Shown here: positions 1 through 5,791 of the stretch, in pieces
Layout: the number at the start of each line of letters is the position of its first letter
How positions within the stretch are numbered: the stretch's first letter is position 1
From: Defluviitaleaceae bacterium
GTDB lineage: Bacteria > Bacillota_A > Clostridia > Lachnospirales > WQUN01
Length of the DNA stretch: 5,791 nt
NCBI GenBank assembly: GCA_009779525.1
Contig: WREB01000089.1
Coordinates: forward strand, 1-5,791
Reading direction: 5' to 3'
Program-made: the position numbers and the translations under genes
The notes under the pieces: model-generated
Seen by the model: only the letters and a program-made list of their open reading frames with translations
Told to the model about the DNA's origin: nothing
Databases searched by the model: none

Positions 1-347
1 CTCCGGAGCAATTGGCCGGCGGCGCCATGTGGGGGCACATATTCGAAAGTTTCATTTTTGCCGAGATTCTCAAGAGCTACTATAACGACGGTATCGTTAA
101 GCCTCCGCTTTATTATTACCGCGATACGGATAAAAACGAAATCGATCTAATAATTGCCGACGGGGATTTTCTACATCCCGTCGAGATAAAGACTACGAGC
201 GATCCAGCGAAATCAACGGCTAACGTTTTTCGCCATTTAAACGGCATCCCTGCGAAGCGGATCGGAACGGGCGCGGTGATATGCCTCGCCAAGGAGCGGC
301 TGCCGCTTACCGAAAACGTATGGGTATTGCCGGCTCAATTGATTTAA
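1..347 (+). CDS. C-terminal part of a DUF4143-type AAA family ATPase (5' end outside the window)
   Basis: The reading frame is open from the first complete codon at position 3 to a TAA at 345-347, so about 114 residues of a longer protein are visible. The TTG at 12 is internal and is not a likely start. The segment matches the C-terminal DUF4143 domain that follows an N-terminal P-loop ATPase in a common bacterial family of about 400 residues. Visible landmarks are the GHIFESFIFAEIL helix, a RDTDKNEIDLII strand and HPVEIKTT. The last two supply the E-x-D and E-x-K residues of a PD-(D/E)xK nuclease-like fold. The cellular role of this family is poorly defined, and many members occur as single accessory genes. 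The Walker motifs must lie upstream and cannot be checked. The gene converges on the minus-strand operon and is probably unrelated to it. I see no terminator hairpin in the short gap. Confidence 0.85.
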   Translation, partial: PEQLAGGAMWGHIFESFIFAEILKSYYNDGIVKPPLYYYRDTDKNEIDLIIADGDFLHPVEIKTTSDPAKSTANVFRHLNGIPAKRIGTGAVICLAKERLPLTENVWVLPAQLI

Positions 348-363
348 AACTGCCGCCGCTTAG

Positions 364-780
364 TCAGCCGATAGTTATTTCGCCGGAGACATGCGCGTTT
401 CTCTGGCTTTTGCGCCTTCTGTAATCCATCAGCCTTTCGGCGTCCTTGCGCTCTAGGCCCCGCTCGCCGGCGAGTGACTCCATGTGGTGCGTTATCTCGT
501 GCAGCAGTATCCGCCTGAGCCTGTCTTTTTGCCTGTCGGGTCTGAGCCTTCCGTGCAGGCTTATGAACGAGCCGTAGTAAATAGTTATGTATCTTCCGAG
601 CCCGTGCGGCTCGTGGTGGTATTCGCCGAGCACGTAAAGGTCGTTCGCCCCGGCGCTATCTTCGTGGAACTTCGCGTCGGCGACCAGCGCGACTCCTCCG
701 TTTAGGTGCCTGAACAAATCCTCCGGAAGCTCGTCGATGATCTCGTAAAGCATCCGCTCCATCACGTCGTAAGTCGTCAC
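364..780 (-). CDS. small zincin-like metallopeptidase family protein (PF06262-like)
   Basis: This is a predicted cytoplasmic zinc-dependent peptidase of 138 residues, near the usual 120-140 for the family. The HExxH zinc motif is clear as LLHEITHHMESLAGE, with H94, E95 and H98. The third ligand is not certain; an acidic residue in ERKDAERL (D113) is a candidate. Upstream, HLNGGVALVADAK and GLGRYITIYYGSF match the pattern I know from Clostridia members. No signal peptide or membrane segment is present, and the C-terminus is Arg/Lys-rich. The GTG start at 780-778 overlaps the stop of the aldolase-like gene in the sequence GTGA, and GAAGG (790-794) lies 9 bases upstream. This implies translational coupling, so it is the last gene of the operon. 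The physiological substrate of the family is not known. The family call is firm, but a link to the upstream enzymes is only inferred from the overlap. Confidence 0.85.
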   Translation of the reverse strand: MTTYDVMERMLYEIIDELPEDLFRHLNGGVALVADAKFHEDSAGANDLYVLGEYHHEPHGLGRYITIYYGSFISLHGRLRPDRQKDRLRRILLHEITHHMESLAGERGLERKDAERLMDYRRRKSQRNAHVSGEITIG

Positions 781-1682
781 GCCCGGAAACCTTCAAACTG
801 GCGGAGCGCCTCGCCGACCGATTCGCCAATCGCCGCCACTTCGGAGGCGTACGCGCCTTCGTCAAACGGAATTACGTTAGGCCCCAAGTCGAAGCCGCGC
901 GCCCTCATCGCGGCCTTGTAGCCGTACGGGAAGAAGCAGCGCTGCATCCGCGAAACCACGTTCGCGATGATTTGCTGCAGGGCCGCGGCTTTTTTTATTT
1001 GGCCTTCTTTATAGTTTTTGTATATCGCCGTCATTATTTCCGGAAAAATGCCTCCCGACGCGGTCATGCAGCCCGAGGCCCCCGCGACGAGCGCCGAAAG
1101 CATAATTTCCTCGAAGCCGATCATGACGTTAAAGCCGCTCCTGTCCTCCGCGGTTGCCAAAAACTGAGTGAGCGTAAGCATGCTTCCGCTCGAATCCTTT
1201 ACCGCGACGACGTTTTCGAACTCGAACAGCTTGGAAAGCGTCTCCGGCGTGATCTTGCTTGAAAACCATTCGTTGTTGTAAAGGACAACGGGTGCATCTA
1301 ACCCCCTGACGACTTCCGAAATGTAGCCTAAGACCGCCTCCTGCGGGTATTTGAAATAATACGGGGACGAAAGCACGACGGCGTCGGCGCCCGCGTCGGC
1401 GCAGTATTTCCCGAACCTTACGGTATCGCCTACGGTCGCGTTCGATATTCCGGGCGCGACTTTTACGCGACCGTCCGCCCTCTCGATCACCTTGACGACG
1501 AGGGCGCGCCTGTCTTCTTCCGAAACGTAAATGAACTCGCCGACATTGCTCACCGGAAAAATCCCGTCAATCCCGTTCGAAACAAAAAAATCGACCATCT
1601 CGCCTGCCACATCTAAGTTCGCGCGGAAAGCGGAGTCGAACGGCGTCATCATCGCCGCGTAGATTCCCTCGGGCGAAAACAT
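777..1682 (-). CDS. DapA/NanA-superfamily aldolase or lyase (dihydrodipicolinate synthase family, not true DHDPS)
   Basis: This 301-residue protein has the full length of the class I aldolase family PF00701, a TIM barrel that forms a Schiff base between lysine and a 2-oxo acid such as pyruvate. The predicted Schiff-base lysine is K162 in VVAVKDSSGS. The catalytic tyrosine is Y135 in VVLYNNE, and a second Tyr pair lies in SSPYYFKYP (about 108-109). The carboxylate-binding GTTGE motif of DapA is SNVGE here (45-49). The position of the DapA arginine that binds aspartate semialdehyde (five residues after the Tyr) is Phe140. Lysine biosynthesis is therefore unlikely, and a catabolic aldolase or lyase of unknown substrate is the better reading. 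The ATG at 1682 has a G-rich Shine-Dalgarno at 1688-1693. It lies 39 bases after the creatininase-like gene and overlaps the metallopeptidase gene by 4 bases. Substrate and direction of reaction are not deducible. Confidence 0.88.
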   Translation of the reverse strand: MFSPEGIYAAMMTPFDSAFRANLDVAGEMVDFFVSNGIDGIFPVSNVGEFIYVSEEDRRALVVKVIERADGRVKVAPGISNATVGDTVRFGKYCADAGADAVVLSSPYYFKYPQEAVLGYISEVVRGLDAPVVLYNNEWFSSKITPETLSKLFEFENVVAVKDSSGSMLTLTQFLATAEDRSGFNVMIGFEEIMLSALVAGASGCMTASGGIFPEIMTAIYKNYKEGQIKKAAALQQIIANVVSRMQRCFFPYGYKAAMRARGFDLGPNVIPFDEGAYASEVAAIGESVGEALRQFEGFRA

Positions 1683-1687
1683 CCTAT

Positions 1688-1693
1688 CCCCCC
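1688..1693 (-). promoter_or_regulatory. G-run ribosome binding site of the aldolase-like gene
   Basis: Reading on the minus strand, GGGGGGATAGG immediately precedes the ATG at 1682. Six consecutive G, 5 bases from the start, can pair with the pyrimidine-rich 16S tail through GG and G-U pairs. It supports this start over internal ones. It is less canonical than the AAGGAGG ahead of the regulator gene. Confidence 0.5.
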
Positions 1694-1721
1694 AGACGAT
1701 CCGGACTTCGCGCCGGTTCCT

Positions 1722-2504
1722 TTACTGCTCCGTCAGATTTTCCCATGTCTTCTCTTCCTTTTTCAGCGGTCGCATCGTGGTCTTGTACGGCTTCGAAAAT
1801 TCTTTTATAAACCCTTCGGCGCAAAAATCGAGCCAGTAGTCGCCCTCCTCAAACGTCGCCAGATGCGCGTCTTCCAGCCAGCGCGGGAACGGCAGCCCCT
1901 TTTCCTCAAAATATTTAAGCCTGCCTAAGTCGATCGTTTCGGGATAATGGCCCCATATCAGCTGCGTCTCGCCCTTGCCTCCGTGGCCTATCGGGCACTC
2001 GCGCCCCCTTGTCGGGTCCGAGAACGAAAGTATGTCGCACATGCGTATGCAGCCGTACATGTTTTCGATCGGGTAGTCGTCGACGCGACCCCAGCCGTGC
2101 TCGTGGTTCGAGCCGATTTCGTAAAGCGCGCGAAGCGCCCCCTTCTGGAGCGATATGTACGGGAGCCCGCCCGAGCCCTGATGGTGCTGCAGCACGTATA
2201 TGCGCCGGAACCCGATAGCGAGGAGCCCCCTGATTATTTCGTACGCGTAGTTTTCTAAAATCGTCCCGTTAAAATCGAATTCGCCGTCGGCGGGCCCCGC
2301 CGCCCAAAACTTGGTCGGCGAAAACGGAAGCCCGGGCATCACGACGCACTCGCATTTTTTTTCGACGCGCTCGATCACCGCCGCGGGTATAAGGTAGTCG
2401 GTCCCGATCGGCTCTTGCGGCCCGTGGAACTCGACGGAGCCCGCGCACATAACGACCGGCGTCTGCCGCCTGACCGCGTCCCTTATCTGCTCCGGCCTCA
2501 TCAT
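1722..2504 (-). CDS. creatininase-family amidohydrolase (PF02633-like), substrate unknown
   Basis: This predicted 260-residue cytoplasmic metal-dependent amide or lactam hydrolase has the typical length of the family. The first signature is GSVEFHGPQEPIGTD near residues 22-36, giving the expected Glu, His and Asp metal ligands. The usual GPHLPLGTD has Gln in place of the His before LP. The usual NGHGGN loop appears as LQHHQGSGG (about 105-113), keeping one His. The later HAGExET motif appears as GHGGKGETQLIWG (about 173-185), keeping His and Glu. These changes argue against creatinine as substrate; the wider family also includes formamide and other amide hydrolases. The start is one of two adjacent ATG codons (2504 or 2501); a TTG directly before is less likely. 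The only G-rich tract (2524-2528) lies 19 bases away, next to the regulator's stop, so translation may be coupled to the gene upstream. It lies 25 bases after that gene. Confidence 0.87.
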   Translation of the reverse strand: MMRPEQIRDAVRRQTPVVMCAGSVEFHGPQEPIGTDYLIPAAVIERVEKKCECVVMPGLPFSPTKFWAAGPADGEFDFNGTILENYAYEIIRGLLAIGFRRIYVLQHHQGSGGLPYISLQKGALRALYEIGSNHEHGWGRVDDYPIENMYGCIRMCDILSFSDPTRGRECPIGHGGKGETQLIWGHYPETIDLGRLKYFEEKGLPFPRWLEDAHLATFEEGDYWLDFCAEGFIKEFSKPYKTTMRPLKKEEKTWENLTEQ

Positions 2505-2529
2505 CAAATACTGCGTAAAAAATCCCCCT

Positions 2530-4146
2530 TTAGCGCGGCTTGAGCCTGAACTCCCTCGGCTCGTCCCCGTGATATTTTTTAAAAACCGAACGAAAATACT
2601 TGACGTCGTCGAAGCCGACTTTCACCGCGACGACTTCCTCGTCAAGGTCCGTCGTCTCGAGGAGCTGCTGCGCCTCGTAGACGCGCACCCACATGACGAA
2701 ATCGAAGAGCGTCATCTGCTCGCGCTCGAGAAAGACCTTGTTTAAGTTTTCGGGCGTCGTCCCGAGGCTGACCGCGATTTTGGAAACGGAAAAGTTTTCG
2801 TGGTAGCTGCCCCTGACGTATTCGCGCGCCGCTTGGTGCAGCCGCGACGCCTCCTGCTCGGCGTGGTTGCCTATGAATTCGCAAAAGCGCCTCAGCGCGC
2901 CGTCCAAAAACGCCTCGCCCTCCTCGGGCGTGTTTAACCCGAGTATTTCGGACGAGGGAAAGAAGCGAAGCACCTCGCGCGCGATCGGCAGGTTCTGCTC
3001 GTTTATGTACCTGCTTATGTTGAATACGACGGTCATTATCACCTTCGCGACAAGCCCGTCCGGGAGCGGCCGGCAGGCGTTAAGCGCCCCGAAAAGCTCC
3101 GATATCACGTTTTTGCAATATTCGTAGTCGCCGACGACCGCGGAATGCACGAGCTTCAGCTCGCGGTCGGCGGGATAGCGGTAGGTGATGGAATTGTCCG
3201 GCTCGACGAATTCGATCGGGATCACCGAATAAAAACCGACGCGGTAGCGGTACCTAAACGCCGCGTCCGCCTCGCGAAACGAGACCGCGATGTCGCACGG
3301 ACCCTCGTAGGTCCTGCCGATCCCGACCGATACGCGCATCTGCGTCTGCTCGTGGATCGAATGCTTGATCGAGTCAAACAGCCCGACTTTTGCGTCCGCG
3401 TCGATGCCGCCGCCGACGATGACCGCGATTTCGTTGAAGCCGCGCGCGAACGCCTGCGCTTTGTAGTCGCGGAGCGCCTCCTGGGTGATTCGAAGCATCG
3501 AGAAAATTAGAATGTGCTTGTCCATTTCGGACAGCGTCAGCGCCACCTGGCGGTAGTGGTCGATTCGAACGAGCGCGACGGTGTAACCCGAGTCGAACGG
3601 GATGTTGAAATAATCGAAACCGCCCTTGATTTCGTTTTCGCGCTTTATGTGCCCCTCGAGCAGCGAGCGCAGGAAGATTTCTTCGTACTGGAAGATCCGC
3701 TCCTGATAGTTTTGCGTCAGTATCTTTTTTTGTTCGCGCAAGTCCTCTATTTTTTTGAAATGCGAGATCGCCTGCTCGAGGCAGCGGTTGAAATCCGCGG
3801 GCTTGACCGGCCGGTACATGAAGTCGATAACGCCGAACTCCCGCGCGCGCTTCATGTAGTCGGTGTCGTTGAACGTCCCGTACATAATGAACCTGACGTC
3901 GTTAAACTCGTCGTGGATATCCTTGAAGCGCATGAAGCGCACGCCGCCGAAGAAGCGTATGTCGGCGATTATCAGCTGAGGGCCGCATTCGCGCACGAAC
4001 GCGATTATGTCCTTGGACGAGTCGGTGAAGGCCCCGACGATTTTTATGTTTGGGAAGGCGGTCCGAATGTGGGCGCGAAAATTTTTTACGTTTTCGGGAT
4101 CGGAATCCACGAGAAGCACGTTTACCTGGATCTGCGCGTTCGCCAT
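2530..4146 (-). CDS. YesN-type response regulator with C-terminal AraC DNA-binding domain
   Basis: This 538-residue cytoplasmic transcription factor has three parts. An N-terminal receiver domain (about 8-130) has the phospho-acceptor candidate D62 in QLIIADIRF. A linker helix (about 130-175, rich in Lys, Glu and Gln, possibly coiled) leads to a degenerate GGDEF-like region (about 185-310, ending in VSVGIGRTYEGPCDIAVSFREAD). The C-terminal AraC domain (about 438-535) has two helix-turn-helices: SVSKIAVSLGTTPENLNKVF, then EEVVAVKVGFDDVKYFRSVF and EPREF. The receiver is unusual: VDSD replaces VDDE, the Ser/Thr switch position reads Gly (MYGTF), and the conserved Lys of KP reads Arg (YRPV). The start is set at ATG 4146 because a perfect AAGGAGG lies 9 bases upstream; an in-frame TTG 23 codons earlier has no such site. 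As first gene of the operon it probably controls the enzymes behind it and its own promoter. No partner histidine kinase is in the window. Confidence 0.93.
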   Translation of the reverse strand: MANAQIQVNVLLVDSDPENVKNFRAHIRTAFPNIKIVGAFTDSSKDIIAFVRECGPQLIIADIRFFGGVRFMRFKDIHDEFNDVRFIMYGTFNDTDYMKRAREFGVIDFMYRPVKPADFNRCLEQAISHFKKIEDLREQKKILTQNYQERIFQYEEIFLRSLLEGHIKRENEIKGGFDYFNIPFDSGYTVALVRIDHYRQVALTLSEMDKHILIFSMLRITQEALRDYKAQAFARGFNEIAVIVGGGIDADAKVGLFDSIKHSIHEQTQMRVSVGIGRTYEGPCDIAVSFREADAAFRYRYRVGFYSVIPIEFVEPDNSITYRYPADRELKLVHSAVVGDYEYCKNVISELFGALNACRPLPDGLVAKVIMTVVFNISRYINEQNLPIAREVLRFFPSSEILGLNTPEEGEAFLDGALRRFCEFIGNHAEQEASRLHQAAREYVRGSYHENFSVSKIAVSLGTTPENLNKVFLEREQMTLFDFVMWVRVYEAQQLLETTDLDEEVVAVKVGFDDVKYFRSVFKKYHGDEPREFRLKPR

Positions 4147-4155
4147 CGCCGTCCG

Positions 4156-4162
4156 CCTCCTT
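4156..4162 (-). promoter_or_regulatory. Shine-Dalgarno site that fixes the regulator start
   Basis: The minus strand reads AAGGAGG followed by 9 bases and then ATG GCG at 4146. It is the strongest ribosome binding site in the window and shows that the longer open frame reaching back to 4215 is not all translated. That extra stretch also overlaps the predicted promoter. Confidence 0.85.
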
Positions 4163-4186
4163 TCGGTAAATTTCGCCGACGCCGTA

Positions 4187-4215
4187 ATTTTAGCCGCTTC
4201 GCGCCTTTTATGCAA
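4187..4215 (-). promoter_or_regulatory. sigma-70-like promoter for the minus-strand operon
   Basis: On the minus strand, TTGCAT (4215-4210) is followed by a 17-base spacer and TAAAAT (4192-4187). Each hexamer differs from consensus at one or two positions and the spacing is optimal. Transcription would begin near 4180, leaving a leader of roughly 33 bases that contains the AAGGAGG site. It would drive the regulator and the three genes behind it. It is a prediction from motif and position only. Confidence 0.6.
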
Positions 4216-4280
4216 ACTGCCGTCCCCGCTGTTGTATTAAAACGGCGCGTTATGTTATATTTCCAACCGAGCGCCTTAAA
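4201..4280. repeat. pair of similar decamers flanking the divergent promoters
   Basis: GCGCCTTTTA (4201-4210) and GCGCCTTAAA (4271-4280) are directly repeated, match at 8 of 10 bases, and start 70 bases apart. An inverted partner of the core, GGCGC, lies at 4244-4248. The left copy falls in the spacer of the minus-strand promoter; the right copy lies just after the expected plus-strand transcription start. Directly repeated half-sites are common for AraC-type regulators, but such short GC-rich matches can arise by chance. Confidence 0.25.
4232..4261 (+). promoter_or_regulatory. sigma-70-like promoter for the unknown gene and pstB-like gene
   Basis: TTGTAT (4232-4237) and TATATT (4256-4261) are separated by 18 bases, a tolerable spacing with a good -10 element. 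Transcription would begin near 4268, giving a leader of only about 18-27 bases before the candidate GTG starts. The -35 elements of this and the opposing promoter are just 16 bases apart, so the two would compete or be co-regulated. Confidence 0.5.
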
Positions 4281-4285
4281 AAACG

Positions 4286-5632
4286 GTGAACGCGGTGGAT
4301 AGCGACGGAAACGGACTGAAGGCTTTTTTCGAAAACGACATCAAGCTTAAGTTGAAGGCTTCGTATTTGATCTTGTTGCAAAACGTCGCGGAAGACCCCG
4401 GGTCGGACGCGGACGGCAGGTTTGAAAAAATACGCGAATGCGTCCGCCGTTTTGCGTTTGACGGGGACGTTTTATCATTGGCGGCTGAAAACGTTGCGGA
4501 GTTAGCTTCGGAAATAAAGGCGGGCCGCGAAACCGTAATCGAAGCGCTCGGCTCGCTGCGCGTCTATTACAAATACATGCACATCGTAAGCGATTTGGCG
4601 CTTCGCGAAAAGATACGCCGGGGAGTTACAGAAAACCACGTCCCGGATAATCCGGGCAGCCTTTTTGTCGCGCATATGGAAAAATTGATGGGAACGGAAA
4701 TAAAACCTAAAGGCAAAGCCGGTCCGCCAGAAATCGACGCGAAAAAAATCTCCGCCTCGATGTCGTTCATCCCGCTTCGCATGACGACCGCGAAATATTT
4801 CGACTACATCCGCGACGCGCTCGCGCAAATCGAGGACGGGCAGGGCGAATCTGCGGAGGGCTACAAAGAATCCTTCTGTCCGATGGATTACGCGAAGGAT
4901 GATTCGTTTTTTCCGGAACTCAGGCAAAAGCTGGATGAGTTTTGGGAAGCGGAAGCGCCGGCCGACGCGGAGGCGCTCGTCGATAAACCGAAGAGCATAT
5001 ACGTGATGTATATCGATAAATTCAATAAAATGCTCGCGCTGTTCGACGCGACCGGCGCCGCGAATATCATCTGCATGTTCGGCCCGAGATACGGCCAGCT
5101 GCTAATTGACGGGCGAATCGACTCTTTCCGCGAAAAAATCCGCGAGCTTGCCGAGGGTAAACTTGACGGGGACGACGCCGCTAAAATTATAGCGGAAATC
5201 AACGCCGCGACCGACGAGGCGATTGAAGCGATCCGCGCTGGTTCAATAGGAAACGGGCCAGAAGGCAAATCGTTTCCGTTAAATTTGCCCGAGGACTTGA
5301 AGGGCCTGTACGACGATTGGGTCGCCGTCGACGGTCTGTTTTACGAAAGCGCCGTCGACCACTATTCGGGAGCTTCAAAAAAAACGTCGGAAGACGCGTC
5401 CGCCGAGACGCTTTGCGATTTCATCAAACGCTGCGGCGACGCGCTCCCGGTCGAAAAAAGGCGGTTTTTGAGGCAGCATTTTCTTTCGTGCCTCCCGTAT
5501 CCGTACGGTCTCGACGAATATAAAAAATACTTCACAGAAACCTACGATTCTCTTGACGCCGCAAACCGCGTGTTTATGGAGGTTTGTTTGACCGAGACGC
5601 CCGCCGAGGGTGAAGACGGGGGCGCCTTCTAA
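4286..5632 (+). CDS. uncharacterised 448-residue soluble acidic protein
   Basis: I do not recognise a family. The frame is long, uninterrupted and uses GC-rich codons like its neighbours, so it is a real gene. The protein looks mainly helical and cytoplasmic, with no signal peptide and no membrane segment. Charged helical stretches occur at about 45-115 and 280-318, and acidic residues are frequent. The central block around 160-180 (SFIPLRMTTAKYFDYIRDAL) and an aromatic and glycine-containing block around 238-275 (SIYVMYIDKF, IICMFGPRYGQLLIDG) look most like conserved core. The C-terminus ends in an acidic tail. No nucleotide-binding or metal motif is evident. Start choice is uncertain. GTG 4286 lacks a Shine-Dalgarno site; GTG 4295 has GGTGA five bases upstream and may be the true start (445 residues). 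It stops 6 bases before the pstB-like gene, so the two are probably co-transcribed and possibly functionally linked. Confidence 0.8.
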   Translation: MNAVDSDGNGLKAFFENDIKLKLKASYLILLQNVAEDPGSDADGRFEKIRECVRRFAFDGDVLSLAAENVAELASEIKAGRETVIEALGSLRVYYKYMHIVSDLALREKIRRGVTENHVPDNPGSLFVAHMEKLMGTEIKPKGKAGPPEIDAKKISASMSFIPLRMTTAKYFDYIRDALAQIEDGQGESAEGYKESFCPMDYAKDDSFFPELRQKLDEFWEAEAPADAEALVDKPKSIYVMYIDKFNKMLALFDATGAANIICMFGPRYGQLLIDGRIDSFREKIRELAEGKLDGDDAAKIIAEINAATDEAIEAIRAGSIGNGPEGKSFPLNLPEDLKGLYDDWVAVDGLFYESAVDHYSGASKKTSEDASAETLCDFIKRCGDALPVEKRRFLRQHFLSCLPYPYGLDEYKKYFTETYDSLDAANRVFMEVCLTETPAEGEDGGAF

Positions 5633-5638
5633 GAAGCG

Positions 5639-5791
5639 ATGGAAATAAAAATCAGGACTGAGAACGTAAACTTCTACTACGGGCGGCGCAGGGCGATAGG
5701 CGATCTTGACATCGCGATCGAGAGCCGCGCGATAACCGCGATAATCGGGCCCTCCGGCTGCGGCAAGTCGACGATGCTCCGCCTTTTCAAC
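5639..5791 (+). CDS. pstB: PstB-like phosphate ABC transporter ATP-binding protein, N-terminal fragment
   Basis: The first 51 residues are visible and the gene runs off the window end. They begin MEIKIRTENVNFYYGRRRAI, followed by ITAIIGPSGCGKSTMLRLFN. The NFYYG segment that contacts the nucleotide base, the Walker A loop GPSGCGKST (37-45) and the following LRLFN together are the hallmark of PstB. PstB is the ATPase that powers the PstSCAB high-affinity phosphate importer at the inner face of the membrane. The signature LSGGQ and Walker B motifs lie beyond the window. ATG 5639 follows the unknown gene by 6 bases with only a weak purine stretch (GAAG) ahead, so translation may be coupled. Normally pstA precedes pstB; here an unrelated soluble protein does. 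A PstB paralogue with another role cannot be excluded. Confidence 0.88.
   Translation, partial: MEIKIRTENVNFYYGRRRAIGDLDIAIESRAITAIIGPSGCGKSTMLRLFN

Noticed and set aside
348..363. Bidirectional terminator between the convergent DUF4143 and metallopeptidase genes
   Set aside because: The gap is 16 bases with no inverted repeat followed by a T-run. Termination must lie inside a coding region or depend on Rho.
777..1682. Annotation as dapA for lysine biosynthesis
   Set aside because: Key substrate-binding residues of DHDPS are replaced, and the context is a catabolic-looking operon under a YesN regulator.
1683..1721. Possible hairpin (CCGG repeats) between creatininase-like and aldolase-like genes
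   Set aside because: The stem is only 4 base pairs with an 8-base loop and no T-run, so it is not a credible terminator or attenuator.
4147..4215. N-terminal extension of the regulator from an upstream TTG (23 extra residues)
   Set aside because: The extension is basic and lacks receiver features, overlaps the predicted promoter and contains the AAGGAGG site that serves ATG 4146.
3514..4302. Long plus-strand open frame of 262 codons opposite the regulator gene
   Set aside because: It lies fully antisense to the regulator's receiver-coding part. Its protein has no recognisable domain and is rich in Arg, Val and Asp as expected from reading GC-rich codons backwards. It also runs through both promoters.
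4502..4927. Minus-strand open frames within the unknown 448-residue gene, including one at 4888-5268
   Set aside because: They are antisense shadows: compositions are Arg/Phe-rich or Ser/Ala-rich with low complexity, there are no ribosome sites, and the plus-strand frame is longer and continuous.

Overview
The window looks like chromosomal DNA of a Firmicutes-type bacterium, most likely an uncultured Clostridia relative. Three things point there. The regulator is of the YesN kind (receiver, degenerate GGDEF-like middle, AraC helix-turn-helix). The small metallopeptidase resembles those I associate with Clostridia. The clearest ribosome binding site is a textbook AAGGAGG. The DNA is moderately GC-rich by eye. 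The assignment rests on gene types and is tentative. There are no RNA genes, insertion sequences, CRISPR arrays or prophage genes, and the window is densely coding.

Layout. (1) At the left edge, on +, lies the C-terminal end of a DUF4143-type AAA ATPase (to 347). It converges on the next block, with only 16 bases between the stop codons. (2) Positions 4146 down to 364, on -, hold a compact four-gene cluster read as one operon: YesN/AraC-type regulator (538 aa), creatininase-family amidohydrolase (260 aa), DapA/NanA-superfamily aldolase or lyase (301 aa), and a small zincin metallopeptidase (138 aa). Spacings are 25 bases, 39 bases and a 4-base GTGA overlap. (3) Positions 4147-4285 form a divergent intergenic region with a good sigma-70-like promoter candidate on each strand. 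(4) On +, an unrecognised 448-residue soluble, acidic protein (4286-5632) is followed after 6 bases by the first 51 codons of a PstB-like ABC ATPase, cut by the window end.

How the genes may work together. The regulator heads the minus-strand operon and probably controls it. The creatininase-like and DapA-like enzymes look like two steps of a small catabolic route: amide or lactam hydrolysis, and Schiff-base aldol cleavage or condensation of a 2-oxo acid. The substrate cannot be read from sequence. Both enzymes carry substitutions at family signature positions, so ordinary creatininase or dihydrodipicolinate synthase activity is unlikely. The regulator's receiver also departs from consensus at switch positions. 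On the other side, a protein of unknown function sits where a phosphate permease gene would normally precede pstB. The main open points are this unknown protein and the non-standard enzyme pair; nothing in the window amounts to a clearly new defence or mobile system.
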